Shown piece after piece: positions 1 through 8,675 of a DNA stretch of 64,000 nt. The notes below the pieces were generated by a model. It had not been told where the DNA came from. It was given only the letters and a program-made list of their open reading frames with translations, and searched no databases. The first letter of the stretch is position 1, and each line of letters opens with the position of its first letter. The translations under genes and the position numbers were made by a program. Location of the stretch: contig JABTUB010000001.1 of the NCBI GenBank assembly GCA_015075585.1, positions 1,474,501 through 1,538,500 on the forward strand. The letters are read 5' to 3'. This DNA comes from Chloracidobacterium sp. GTDB taxonomy: Bacteria; Acidobacteriota; Blastocatellia; Pyrinomonadales; Pyrinomonadaceae.

Positions 1-1
1 T

Positions 2-1561
2 CGACTGGGGCAAATGGCCCACGACGAGACGGGTTTCGGCATTGCTGAGGATAAACGCGAAAAGAACCGCTTTGCCGCCGAGGATGTCTGGAACTACTTC
101 AAGGGACTGAAGACGGTCGGTGTCGTTTCAGAAACAAAAGGCATCGTCGAGATCGCAAGCCCGAAAGGCGTCGTTGCGGCAATTATCCCATCGACCAATC
201 CGACATCGACCGCTATCTATAAGATCATTATCGCGATAAAGTCGCGCAATACTATCGTCCTTTCACCGCATCCGTCAGCAGTGAACTGCATCGCGGAGAC
301 CGCGCGCCTTATGCGCGAAGAGGGCATTAAACACGGCCTGCCTGCCGATGCCGTCAAGTGCCTGACCCTCACGACGATCGAGGGTACGGATACGCTGATG
401 CGGCATAAACGGACCGCAGTGATACTCGCGACCGGCGGGACAGGGCTGGTGCGTGCAGCGTATTCGTCCGGAAAGCCGGCGTTCGGCGTCGGTCCCGGCA
501 ATGTGCCCGTATTCGTCGAAAGATCCGCAAATATCGCCAAGGCCGTAGCTGATATCCTTACGGGCAAATGCTTTGACAACGGTACCATCTGCGCATCTGA
601 GCAATCCGTTGTCGCCGACGCCCCGATCGCTGCCCAGGTGCGCGAACAATTTATCGCCCAAGGTGCGTATTTTCTCAGTCCCTCGGACGCGGAAGCGGTC
701 GCAAAGGTGCTTCTTTCGCCGCAGCGGACGCTCAATGCGGGCATCGTCGGCAAGTCTGCAAAATATATCGCCGAACTTGCGGGCGTGACGATTCCCGATC
801 GTACACGCTGCCTTATTGCCGATTGCGGCGGCGTCGGCCGCGATTTTCCGTGGTCCATGGAGAAGCTCTCGCCGCTTCTCGGTTTTTTTGTTGCTGACGG
901 TGTCGCCGCAGGCGCTGATAAATGCCTTGAGATACTGAGCTACGGCGGAATGGGCCATACAGCCGGGATGCATACGCAGGATCGAAATGCAGCGATCGAA
1001 TTCGGCTCAAAGATGCCCGCAGCGCGTACGATCATCAACTCGCCAACGACGCACGGAGCGATCGGCCTGACGACCGATCTTTCGCCGTCAATGACGCTCG
1101 GCTGCGGTTCTTGGGGCGGAAATGTTACTTCGGATAATGTTTCGCCGCTTCACTTGATCGATCTGAAGCGTGTTGCGTTCGAGACGCACCCTATAAACAG
1201 CTTTGTCCCATCGAACGACGGCGTTAATATTCCGCTGTCGGCCCCTGCTGAACGCCCGAAAGTAACACGCGAGGACATTGCGGCGATCGTTGATTCATTT
1301 TTAAGCAAGTATATCGACGCGCAGCCGAAGCCTGCATTCACTCCGATCCCGGCGCCGGCGCCGCAGACCATCGTACATCATGTTTATCCGCCAACTGTGT
1401 CAGAGGCCGATAAACCGCCGGTTCCTGTCGATTTTGTAAGCGAGGATGATGTCCGGCGTGCCGTGTCGGCCGGCAAAAAGATCTATATCACTGCGAAAAC
1501 CATCTTGACGCCTTCGGCTCGCGACCTCGGCGAGGAAAAGGAGGTCTTTGCCCGATTGTAG
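2..1561 (+). CDS. CoA-acylating aldehyde dehydrogenase, microcompartment type (5' end missing)
   Basis: The reading frame is open to the left edge, so the true start lies outside the window. The visible protein matches the aldehyde dehydrogenase half of AdhE and the EutE/PduP group, which convert an aldehyde, CoA and NAD+ to acyl-CoA. The motif [11 protein letters not shown] holds the catalytic cysteine (residue 193 counted from the Met at base 14), and GSWGGN with DNVSP lies near residue 365-378. After the catalytic domain (about residue 435) come a Pro/Ala-rich linker and a tail (about 473-515) containing [17 protein letters not shown] and TPSARDL. Such tails occur on microcompartment cargo enzymes and probably target the enzyme to the shell. 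A BMC shell gene lies 400 bp downstream on the same strand, so this is probably the core aldehyde dehydrogenase of a BMC. The substrate cannot be read from the sequence. Confidence 0.9.
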   Translation, partial: RLGQMAHDETGFGIAEDKREKNRFAAEDVWNYFKGLKTVGVVSETKGIVEIASPKGVVAAIIPSTNPTSTAIYKIIIAIKSRNTIVLSPHPSAVNCIAETARLMREEGIKHGLPADAVKCLTLTTIEGTDTLMRHKRTAVILATGGTGLVRAAYSSGKPAFGVGPGNVPVFVERSANIAKAVADILTGKCFDNGTICASEQSVVADAPIAAQVREQFIAQGAYFLSPSDAEAVAKVLLSPQRTLNAGIVGKSAKYIAELAGVTIPDRTRCLIADCGGVGRDFPWSMEKLSPLLGFFVADGVAAGADKCLEILSYGGMGHTAGMHTQDRNAAIEFGSKMPAARTIINSPTTHGAIGLTTDLSPSMTLGCGSWGGNVTSDNVSPLHLIDLKRVAFETHPINSFVPSNDGVNIPLSAPAERPKVTREDIAAIVDSFLSKYIDAQPKPAFTPIPAPAPQTIVHHVYPPTVSEADKPPVPVDFVSEDDVRRAVSAGKKIYITAKTILTPSARDLGEEKEVFARL

Positions 1562-1569
1562 GCCGCAGT

Positions 1570-1914
1570 ATGGAAGGCACCGTGCCGGAAAAGGAGAAGT
1601 GCAGCAAGTGCGGTGTCGATATTCGCGAGAATACGATGTTCTGTTACAACTGCGGAACGTCGATCGAGAAGGCCGAAGCTGAAGTGGCCGCGCCGGCACC
1701 GGCGGAAGGCGATACTTCGGCGCCGCCGGAAGAAACTGAGTCTCCAAAGGCTCCTGTTTCGGAGAAAAAGCGTACGCGTGCCGGCAGGAGAATGCCGACG
1801 AAGGTCGTTTGGGATGTGCCCGGACGTAATGCTGACCGGCTTTATTTGTTGATCTGTTTTGTGATATTCCTTATCGCGGCATTGGTGGTCATCGTAATGA
1901 CCATAATGAAATAA
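1570..1914 (+). CDS. Zinc-ribbon protein with C-terminal membrane anchor
   Basis: A 114-aa protein that starts 8 bases after the aldehyde dehydrogenase stop. Cysteines 11, 14, 25 and 28 form two CxxC pairs (CSKCG and CYNCG), a typical zinc ribbon. A low-complexity Ala/Pro/Glu segment follows (about 35-65), then a basic stretch (KKRTRAGRR), and one hydrophobic helix at about 91-112 that ends at the C-terminus. This is a tail-anchored layout with the zinc ribbon probably in the cytoplasm. No enzymatic motif is visible. Its place between a BMC enzyme and a BMC shell gene suggests one transcript, but a role in microcompartments is only inferred. Unrelated zinc-ribbon membrane proteins are common in this lineage; another lies at 53836-54399. 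Confidence 0.8.
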   Translation: MEGTVPEKEKCSKCGVDIRENTMFCYNCGTSIEKAEAEVAAPAPAEGDTSAPPEETESPKAPVSEKKRTRAGRRMPTKVVWDVPGRNADRLYLLICFVIFLIAALVVIVMTIMK

Positions 1915-1952
1915 GGGATCGTCGAGAACGGCACTGCCGGAGAACGAAGGTT

Positions 1953-2282
1953 ATGGAAGCACTTGGAATGGTCGAATGTTTTGGCCTTGTTGCAATGATC
2001 GAGGCGGCTGATGCTATGGTCAAGGCGGCCAATGTAACGCTGGTCGGTTACGAGAAGATCGATGCCGGTTTGGTAACTGCGATCGTTCGGGGCGAGGTCG
2101 GTGCCGTGAAGGCTGCTGTCGATGCAGGTGCGGCGGCCGCCAGAAAGGTCGGTACGGTAACGGCGGTGCACATAATTCCGCGCCCGCATAGCGAGGTTGA
2201 CGAAGGCATTCCGGTGCTTGTCACGGGCGAGACAACCCGCAAGAAGATCTCGGGAAGTGTTCCCGAGCAGCATATATCCTAA
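1953..2282 (+). CDS. BMC-H shell protein (PduA/EutM/CcmK family)
   Basis: A 109-aa single BMC domain protein. It opens with the family signature [20 protein letters not shown] and continues with [16 protein letters not shown] and a VIPRPH-like segment (HIIPRPH), nearly colinear with PduA. Proteins of this family form hexamers that tile the facets of bacterial microcompartments, with a central pore for substrates. The pore-loop position reads KIDAG (residues 35-39), where PduA-like proteins usually have KIGSG. A short C-terminal extension (about residues 93-109) follows the domain. It is the last gene of the visible locus. Its TAA stop lies inside the left arm of a strong terminator hairpin. 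Confidence 0.95.
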   Translation: MEALGMVECFGLVAMIEAADAMVKAANVTLVGYEKIDAGLVTAIVRGEVGAVKAAVDAGAAAARKVGTVTAVHIIPRPHSEVDEGIPVLVTGETTRKKISGSVPEQHIS

Positions 2283-2323
2283 CAAAAGAACGAGGCCGTT
2301 TCGGCCTCGTTCTTTTGTTAGGA
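2280..2323. terminator. Perfect 19-bp inverted repeat, bidirectional terminator
   Basis: Arms 2280-2298 and 2302-2320 are exact reverse complements with a TTT loop. T-rich tracts occur on both strands because the arms contain TTTT/AAAA. It lies between the convergent BMC-H gene and the VWA gene at 2324, and should end transcription from both sides. Confidence 0.9.
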
Positions 2324-3415
2324 TCATTGTTTCTTTGGCGGCGTCGGCGCGGGCGTTTTGCCCGGCTTTAGGTCATCGTTATCCGCGACGCGGCCGGTTC
2401 GGGTGATGGCGATCCGCTTTTCCTTATTCGGGCCGTCTGCGACCAGTACGCGGATGTTGCGGTAGGTGCCGTCCTTACGGTCGTTTGACGGCAGATAGCC
2501 GATCGAGAACTGCGTTCTAAGCTCGCTCGCAATGTCCTTTGCAATGCCGTTCAGTTCGGCGGTACTTGAGGGGAAATAGGCCTTCCCGCCGGTCTCTTCC
2601 GCCATTCTCTGCAAAAAGGCCTTTGCCTTTGCCTGAGGGCTTTTCCCGATAAAGCCGCCCTCCTTGCTTAGGTCGTCAACAAATCCGATGACATATATTT
2701 GCGTTTCAGACTCGCGCAGTTGGTCAAAGAGCTGCTTCTCCGTAAAATAGCTGTCCCTATCTTCACCATCTGTAACGAGGACAATGGCGCGGCGCTTTCG
2801 GTCGGCGGCAGATGTTGATTTTTCGTACTGATCAACATTCTCCACCGCCAGATACACTGCGTCGATGATCGCCGTTTGGCCTCCTTCGATGTAGAGGTTG
2901 TCGAGTTCGGCGTTCAGGTCATCCTTATTTGCGGTGAAATCCTGTTCAATGCTGATCTTGTCGCGGCCGACGAACCGTATAATAGCGGTCTCGTCCTCAG
3001 GGGTATTCGTTGCGACGAGAACTTTGCCTGCCTCAATGACCTTTTCAAGCTGTGAGCGAAGCGAACCTGAGTTGTCCAACACAAGGGCGTAATTTGTCGG
3101 GATGAGCGACTTTGAAAAGAAATCGATCTGCTGCGGCACACCGTCCTCAAAGATCTTGAAATCCTTCTCGGTCAGGTTATTCACCGGTTTGTTATTGCGG
3201 TCGATGACCCGTACGTTCAGGTTGACAAGCTCGGTCTCGACGGTGATCGGGCCCGTGTCAGCAAAGACATCGATGGTCGGCTTTGGCGACGGTGTGGGCG
3301 TCGGTGAAGGCTGTGTTCCCGCGGCCGTTTGTGCCGAAGATGTCACTCCTCCGGCCGCAAGCGCGATAGCTGCGGCAGCGAAAATGAATACTGCAAAGTA
3401 GAATGGAGTTTTCAT
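2324..3415 (-). CDS. Secreted VWFA-domain protein, acidobacterial type
   Basis: A 363-aa protein with an N-terminal signal peptide (hydrophobic about 5-25, Ala-x-Ala-like cleavage near SSAQ) and a Pro/Thr-rich spacer. An N-terminal beta domain (about 55-105, with TVETELVNLNVRVIDRNNKP) is followed by a von Willebrand A domain with an intact metal-binding MIDAS: DNSGS (D114, S116, S118), T181 in GGQTAI and D216 in VTDGED. This is the architecture of the VWFA-related acidobacterial family, thought to be exported, metal-dependent ligand-binding proteins of unknown partner. It lies directly downstream of a paralogue with the same orientation and an 9-base gap, so the two are probably co-transcribed. 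Confidence 0.88.
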   Translation of the reverse strand: MKTPFYFAVFIFAAAAIALAAGGVTSSAQTAAGTQPSPTPTPSPKPTIDVFADTGPITVETELVNLNVRVIDRNNKPVNNLTEKDFKIFEDGVPQQIDFFSKSLIPTNYALVLDNSGSLRSQLEKVIEAGKVLVATNTPEDETAIIRFVGRDKISIEQDFTANKDDLNAELDNLYIEGGQTAIIDAVYLAVENVDQYEKSTSAADRKRRAIVLVTDGEDRDSYFTEKQLFDQLRESETQIYVIGFVDDLSKEGGFIGKSPQAKAKAFLQRMAEETGGKAYFPSSTAELNGIAKDIASELRTQFSIGYLPSNDRKDGTYRNIRVLVADGPNKEKRIAITRTGRVADNDDLKPGKTPAPTPPKKQ

Positions 3416-3424
3416 CGAAATGCT

Positions 3425-4408
3425 CTATCTGTAACTTGTATTGGGCGTCGCATAATAACCATCGCGAGCTCGAACCGTTAGACGCGGCAAACCGCGGGGA
3501 GGTTTCACCTTAACTTTAACACGACGCCAAGAGCCGTCGGGCTGAAAGTCCTTAGGTGTGTAGCCGATAGTGTACTGATGCCGGAGTTCCAAGGCGATCC
3601 GTTCAAAGATCTCGTCCATCTCTACATCTGTGTTCGGATAGAACGCCTTGCCGCCCGTAACAGAGGTTATCTCATCCAGGAATGCCTGTCCCTGCAAGCC
3701 GACCGCTGTTGACTGGTCATGAGGGCTTATGATGCCGACAGCGTAGGTTACTACGTCCGCCTCCTTTATTAAGCGGCGAACTTCGGTGAAATTGTATCGC
3801 GAGGCGTTGTCCTGACCGTCGCTGATCACGAGCAAGGCGCGTTTCTGATGTGCGCCCCGCGTAACACGTTCGATGCCGAGGTAAACGGCGTCGTAAAGGG
3901 CAGTGTCGTTCTTTGGCTGAACAAGCGTCAGTTTCTGAAGCACGGCATCGCTGTCGCGGGTTCGGTCGAGCAGAAGCTGGGCGCGGCTACTGAACGCGAT
4001 CAGGAAATATTCGTCCGACGGATGGCTTGTCATCAGGAAGCGTGACAGCGCGTTGCGGGCCTTTGCGATCTTTTCGCCGTTCATCGAACCCGAAACGTCG
4101 AACAGTATCCCGACCGAGACCGGTGCATCGCTGTCGCTGAAGAAGGTAATATCCTGCGGTTCGCCGTTATCGCTTACTGAAAATGCGTTCTTCTTAAGGC
4201 CGGAGATATAGCGGCCGTAATTGTCCGTAACAGTGAGCGTTAGTGTTACGAGATCGGTCTTGACCTTCACCGGCAGCGAGTCATCGCCGATGCCTACCTC
4301 TTCAGGTGTGCCAACAGGCGTCGGTTTCGGGTTTTGAGCGGGGACGAAGGTGTATGACGCCGTCAAAATGACAGCGAAAACAAAAGCCGCGAAAATATCG
4401 CGGACCAT
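3425..4408 (-). CDS. Secreted VWFA-domain protein, paralogue of the downstream gene
   Basis: With the start at 4408 the protein is 327 aa and begins directly with a signal peptide (MVRDIFAAFVFAV... ending near VPAQ). An AAGG element 5-8 bases upstream supports this start; a longer reading from 4486 would place 26 extra residues before the signal peptide. The same beta domain as in the neighbour (KVKTDLVTLTLTVTDNYGRY) precedes a VWA domain with MIDAS DVSGS, a threonine in NDTALYDAV and an aspartate in ISDGQD. The two paralogues differ enough to be old duplicates. It is the first gene of a probable two-gene unit. Confidence 0.87.
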   Translation of the reverse strand: MVRDIFAAFVFAVILTASYTFVPAQNPKPTPVGTPEEVGIGDDSLPVKVKTDLVTLTLTVTDNYGRYISGLKKNAFSVSDNGEPQDITFFSDSDAPVSVGILFDVSGSMNGEKIAKARNALSRFLMTSHPSDEYFLIAFSSRAQLLLDRTRDSDAVLQKLTLVQPKNDTALYDAVYLGIERVTRGAHQKRALLVISDGQDNASRYNFTEVRRLIKEADVVTYAVGIISPHDQSTAVGLQGQAFLDEITSVTGGKAFYPNTDVEMDEIFERIALELRHQYTIGYTPKDFQPDGSWRRVKVKVKPPRGLPRLTVRARDGYYATPNTSYR

Positions 4409-4588
4409 AATTGCCTTACAAGATCTGGTTGTCATCACCCGTCGCAATGCTTGAACATTCATCTTAAGGAAAAACTGCCGGTCCACGCAAGACAGAGGTT
4501 AGATGTTCAGTGATGCAAGTTGGTTGTTTCGTGCACCTTATTCGGAACGCCGGCGTTGTCCTGCAACAAACTTCGTGCCTTTGCGTGA

Positions 4589-4594
4589 TATAAT
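4589..4594 (+). promoter_or_regulatory. Candidate -10 box upstream of pilC
   Basis: A consensus TATAAT lies 86 bases before the pilC start, in the divergent gap between the VWA pair and pilC. No convincing -35 box is visible at 16-18 bp spacing, so the assignment is tentative. Confidence 0.3.
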
Positions 4595-4679
4595 CTGCAG
4601 AACGAACCGCGCCAGTCCGCCGCGCTCCATTTTGCGATAAGCCGTTCTCAAGGCTTACGGCTGCGGTTCACGTCTATTT

Positions 4680-5912
4680 ATGGCTGAGTTTATTTGCCGG
4701 CTCGGGACACCGTCAGGCGAGGTTATTACAAAGGTTGTCGAGGCTTCCGCGGCGAACGACGCTAAGGAACGCCTTGAGAGCGACGGCTTCCGTGTCTTTG
4801 CGATATCATCCGCGAGCGACGGGCTGTCGTCCGTCGTGCCGTTCGGCAGCAAGAAAGGAAAGGTAAAGCAAGGCGACTTCCTGCTGTTCAACCAGCAATT
4901 CTCGGCACTTTTGCGTGCAGGCATTCCGGTGCTTCAGGCGATCGGGCTGCTGAAGACCCGTTCGGCATCGGAGAACCTGCGAACGGTTCTCGTTGACGTG
5001 GAAGAGAAGATCAAGAACGGCATTCCGCTTTCGGAGGCGTTCGAGGCTCAGGGCCTCTTCCCGAGGATATACACTGCGTCGATCCTTGCAGGTGAAAAGA
5101 GCGGTGCTCTTGACGATGTTCTCAGCCGGTTTGTTACATATCTTAAGCGGAGCGTAGCCCTTTCGCGAAAGCTTCGCGGTGCGCTGGCGTATCCCGCGTT
5201 CCTTCTTGTTACGGCGACCGGAATGGTCGCGTTCCTGACGTTCTACATCGTGCCGCGTATGTCCGACCTCTTTAAGGGGCTTGCGGCGAACCGTGCGCTG
5301 CCGACGATCACAGTCGCCGTACTTGCGGTATCGAACGCAGTGGTCGGGAACATCTGGTGGCTTCTGCCGCTCATACTGATCGTTCTTGTCAGCCTGTTCG
5401 TTTGGCTGCGGACGGCGAACGGCAGGCTGATGCTGCACAAGCTGTTCCTTAAGCTGCCTATCGTAGGACAGCTTGTGCGTAATATGACCGCGGCGCAGCT
5501 TTCCCGCTCGATGTCAACGCTTTTGTCAGGCGGCATCACGGTGCCGGACTCTTGGGACATTGCATCGCAGGCGATAGGCAATCTTGAGTTGCGTCGCCGC
5601 AGTCAAGGCGTGATGCCGCTTATCCGCGAAGGGCGAGGCTTTACCGAATCGCTGGAGCATGCCAATTGGATGCCGGACCTTGCTCTTGACATGATCGGCA
5701 TCGGCGAACGCTCGGGCAGCCTTCGCGAGATGCTGGACGAAGTTGCTGCGTTCTACGACGCCGAGGCCGAAGTGCGTCTCGAACAGCTCACGACGCTGCT
5801 TGAGCCGGCGATCTTGCTGTTCATGGCCGGCATTGTTGTGATAATTCTGCTGGCGATATATATGCCGATCATACAAACGATCTCGTCGGGGCCGTTCGGC
5901 GGGCGAAAGTAA
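4680..5912 (+). CDS. pilC: Type IV pilus / type II secretion inner-membrane platform protein
   Basis: A 410-aa protein with two T2SSF repeats (about residues 70-190 and 270-395), each with the pattern FxxQxxxLLxxGIP / SRSMSTLLSGGIT and a following E(K/R)SGxL motif (AGEKSGALDDV and GIGERSGSLREM). Hydrophobic segments near 165-190, 220-245 and 375-400 anchor it in the inner membrane. PilC/GspF proteins form the platform on which the assembly ATPase acts. The ATPase gene follows after 8 bases. The order pilC-pilB without pilT or pilM-Q nearby is less common. PilC and GspF cannot be separated by sequence alone; the pilus assignment is a preference. Confidence 0.92.
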   Translation: MAEFICRLGTPSGEVITKVVEASAANDAKERLESDGFRVFAISSASDGLSSVVPFGSKKGKVKQGDFLLFNQQFSALLRAGIPVLQAIGLLKTRSASENLRTVLVDVEEKIKNGIPLSEAFEAQGLFPRIYTASILAGEKSGALDDVLSRFVTYLKRSVALSRKLRGALAYPAFLLVTATGMVAFLTFYIVPRMSDLFKGLAANRALPTITVAVLAVSNAVVGNIWWLLPLILIVLVSLFVWLRTANGRLMLHKLFLKLPIVGQLVRNMTAAQLSRSMSTLLSGGITVPDSWDIASQAIGNLELRRRSQGVMPLIREGRGFTESLEHANWMPDLALDMIGIGERSGSLREMLDEVAAFYDAEAEVRLEQLTTLLEPAILLFMAGIVVIILLAIYMPIIQTISSGPFGGRK

Positions 5913-5920
5913 GTAAATAT

Positions 5921-7597
5921 ATGAGTGCTGATGTTACAGAAACCATCTCGGGCGTGTCGTCGCCGAAGATCGAGTTGTCGGATTTTATCGAGAACGAGCC
6001 GCCCGAGGTCATCGAGGCAAAGGAAAAGGCAAGGCGCTACCGTATGCCGTATGTCGAACTCCTGCCGCCCGACGCTCCGTCGCCGGTCGATGTTCACGAA
6101 GTAACGCGGCTTCCGGTCGATCTGATGCTCAAGAACCAATTCGTACCGCTGCGGCGCGAGGGACGCGATCTGCATGTCGCGATGGCCGACCCGACCAACC
6201 TCGAACGCCTCGATGAGCTTGAGAATGTCCTTAACGTGCGTATCGTTCCGTATGTGGCAACGGCGGGGGCGATAGACGTCGTGCTCCGTAAGGGCGATTC
6301 GACACAGCGTGTGCTTCAAGAGGCGGCTTCGGGCTTCAAGATCTCGCTTGTAAAGGAGAACGATCAGGGCGAGGAGGTCCTCGACCTCGACCGCCTCGCG
6401 TCCGACAGTGATATGTCGCCGATCATAAAGCTGGTCGATACGATAATCTATAATGCAATGGAGTCCCGTGCGTCCGACATCCATATTGAGACGCGTGAGC
6501 GCGATGTTCAGGTCAAATTCCGCATTGACGGTGCCCTTTATGCAAAGGTCGATCCGATCGACATCGCATATCATCAGCAGCTTATATCGCGTATCAAGGT
6601 GATGTCCGAGCTGGATATCGCCGAGCGGCGCATCCCGCAGGACGGTCGTTTCCGCGTACGTTACAAGGGCCGCACTGTTGACTTCCGCGTGTCTATAATG
6701 CCGACTGTTTTTGGCGAAGACGCGGTCATTCGTATCCTCGATAAAGAACAGATAAACGAGGAGTTCAAGAACCTCAACCTGGACGTCGTCGGCTTTGACC
6801 CCGAAGACCTTGCCCGCTACCGAGTTTACATAAAGGAGCCGTACGGGATGGTGCTTGTAACGGGGCCGACCGGTTCGGGTAAGACAACGACCCTGTACGC
6901 GGGCCTCAACGAGATACGCAATGACGAGGACAAGATCATCACCATCGAAGACCCTGTCGAGTACCAGCTTCACGGCATCGTGCAGATACCTGTCAACGAG
7001 AAAAAGGGGCTTACGTTCGCACGCGGCCTGCGTTCGATACTCCGACACGACCCCGACAAGATAATGGTCGGCGAGATCCGCGACGAAGAGACAGCGCAGA
7101 TCGCGATACAGTCGGCGCTGACGGGCCACCTTGTCTTTACGACCGTCCACGCAAATAACGTGATTGACGTCATCGGCCGATTCCTAAATATGGGTGTCGA
7201 GCCGTACAACTTCGTCTCGTCGCTCAACTGCGTCCTCGCTCAGCGGCTTGTGCGTATGCTCTGCCCGACATGCAAGCGTCCCTACGAACCCTCAGACGAA
7301 GAGCTTTCTGATTCAGGCCTCAGACGCGGCGATATACCGCACGGCAGCACGCTCTACCGAAGCGTCGGCTGCGATGCCTGCAACCACACAGGCTACCGCG
7401 GACGCACCGCTATACACGAGCTTCTGGATATGTCGGACACTATACGCGAGATGATCATCGACAGGCGGCCGGGCTCCGAGATCAGGCGTCAGGCTGAAAA
7501 GGAAGGCCTCTCGTCGCTGCGCACCTCAGCCGTGAAAAAGGTCTTCCACGGCGTTACGACACTTTACGAGATAAACCGTGTTACATTCGTAGATTAA
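5921..7597 (+). CDS. pilB: Pilus/secretion assembly ATPase, PilB/GspE family
   Basis: A 558-aa protein. An N-terminal MshEN-like domain (about 30-130) is followed by the GspE ATPase core with all motifs: Walker A GPTGSGKT (315-322), Asp box TIEDPVEYQ (341-349), Walker B IMVGEIRD (381-388) and His box TGHLVFTTVH (401-410). A tetracysteine zinc site follows (CPTC near 448 and CDAC near 484), which is diagnostic of assembly (PilB/GspE) rather than retraction (PilT) ATPases. It powers pilin or pseudopilin polymerisation on PilC. It is co-transcribed with the preceding pilC. Confidence 0.95.
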   Translation: MSADVTETISGVSSPKIELSDFIENEPPEVIEAKEKARRYRMPYVELLPPDAPSPVDVHEVTRLPVDLMLKNQFVPLRREGRDLHVAMADPTNLERLDELENVLNVRIVPYVATAGAIDVVLRKGDSTQRVLQEAASGFKISLVKENDQGEEVLDLDRLASDSDMSPIIKLVDTIIYNAMESRASDIHIETRERDVQVKFRIDGALYAKVDPIDIAYHQQLISRIKVMSELDIAERRIPQDGRFRVRYKGRTVDFRVSIMPTVFGEDAVIRILDKEQINEEFKNLNLDVVGFDPEDLARYRVYIKEPYGMVLVTGPTGSGKTTTLYAGLNEIRNDEDKIITIEDPVEYQLHGIVQIPVNEKKGLTFARGLRSILRHDPDKIMVGEIRDEETAQIAIQSALTGHLVFTTVHANNVIDVIGRFLNMGVEPYNFVSSLNCVLAQRLVRMLCPTCKRPYEPSDEELSDSGLRRGDIPHGSTLYRSVGCDACNHTGYRGRTAIHELLDMSDTIREMIIDRRPGSEIRRQAEKEGLSSLRTSAVKKVFHGVTTLYEINRVTFVD

Positions 7598-7721
7598 CGC
7601 GGCGTAAACGCCGGCCCGGGATGAGCGGTCCGGTGTTCGATCAGGCCTTCACATACGACGAACCATATCGGTTGCAGGCTGCCGAGGGAAAGGTTTCCGG
7701 CAAAACGGGTATTTGTGGTGA

Positions 7722-8633
7722 TCAACTCTTTATGAGGCGTGAATAGGTGTCGGCGTCCACGTTGCCGCCGCTGACTATCACGGCGATCCGCTTCCCCGTA
7801 AAACGCTGAGGCTCCTGCAGTACGGCGGCTAGCGAGAGTGCTCCGGTCGGTTCGCATTTAAGGCTGCAGCGTGTGTAATAAAGCCGAACAGCCTCCGCGA
7901 TCCGGGCTTCCTTCACCTCGATAATGCCGCCTACACCGCGTCGCATAACCGCGAAATTGTTGATGCCAACGGAGAGCGTTCGTGCTCCGTCGGCGATCGT
8001 TTGCGGTTCGTGGTCATTGGCAATGATCCTGCCTGCTTTGAGCGAACGTGCGGCGTCGTTGCCGAGCAAAGGTTCCGCTCCGACGATCTCGACCGTTTTC
8101 TGAGCACGTTCAAAGCCTTCGATGATACCGGAGATCAATCCGCCGCCGCCGACCGGCACGACCACCGTATCGAACCCGATCCCCGCGATCTCATCCGCGA
8201 GCGTCGCATTTCCGTCGATCACAAGCCGGTCGTCGTAAGCACTGGCGATGTACGCTTCGGGATGTTCGCGTGCGAGCTGCTTGATGCGTTCGGCGCGTGT
8301 TACCTTCTCGGTGTCTATCAGATCGACCGCAGCACCGTAAGAGCGTACCGCTTCGACCTTGACGCGGGCCGAATTGCCGGGCATAACGACCGTGCACTTC
8401 TTACCCGCGAGCCGGCAGGCGTATGCCAGAGCCTGGCCGAAATTCCCGGATGACGCCGCTATCAGTTCGTCGTTCGGTACGTTCAGTACGACGTTGTAGG
8501 CCGCTCGGAACTTAAAGCTGCCAGTGTGTTGGAGCGTCTCGCTGACGACGGTCAGGGCGAGCCGCCGATCAGGCGTAAGCTCCCGCCCTTCGATCAATGT
8601 CGTGGGGCGTATCGCGTCGCGAAGAGGTTTCAT
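7722..8633 (-). CDS. Threonine/serine dehydratase, PLP-dependent
   Basis: A fold-type II PLP enzyme of 303 aa from the ATG at 8633 (328 aa from 8708, which would overlap the divergent kinase gene). The lysine in TGSFKFR forms the Schiff base, SSGNFGQAL binds the substrate carboxylate, VPVGGGGL is the phosphate-binding glycine loop, and VSGGN near the C-terminus contacts the PLP ring nitrogen. Enzymes of this family deaminate L-threonine and/or L-serine to 2-oxobutyrate or pyruvate. There is no C-terminal ACT-like regulatory domain, so it resembles catabolic TdcB-type or serine racemase-like members rather than allosteric IlvA. It is convergent with pilB and divergent from the phosphotransferase gene. 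Confidence 0.85.
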   Translation of the reverse strand: MKPLRDAIRPTTLIEGRELTPDRRLALTVVSETLQHTGSFKFRAAYNVVLNVPNDELIAASSGNFGQALAYACRLAGKKCTVVMPGNSARVKVEAVRSYGAAVDLIDTEKVTRAERIKQLAREHPEAYIASAYDDRLVIDGNATLADEIAGIGFDTVVVPVGGGGLISGIIEGFERAQKTVEIVGAEPLLGNDAARSLKAGRIIANDHEPQTIADGARTLSVGINNFAVMRRGVGGIIEVKEARIAEAVRLYYTRCSLKCEPTGALSLAAVLQEPQRFTGKRIAVIVSGGNVDADTYSRLIKS

Positions 8634-8675
8634 TTGATAAGTGTCGGAGACGCGCTTACACTCGTCAAGTTCGGT

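Noticed and set aside
5753..7150. 465-codon open frame on the minus strand opposite pilB
   Set aside because: It lies fully antisense to a clear PilB with all motifs; its product is Arg/Asp/His-rich without domains, typical of a codon-bias shadow.
8526..8675. Longer N-terminus for the APH(6)-like kinase
   Set aside because: The 50 extra residues are antisense to the dehydratase start and do not resemble the family; the Met pair at 8676/8679 fits.
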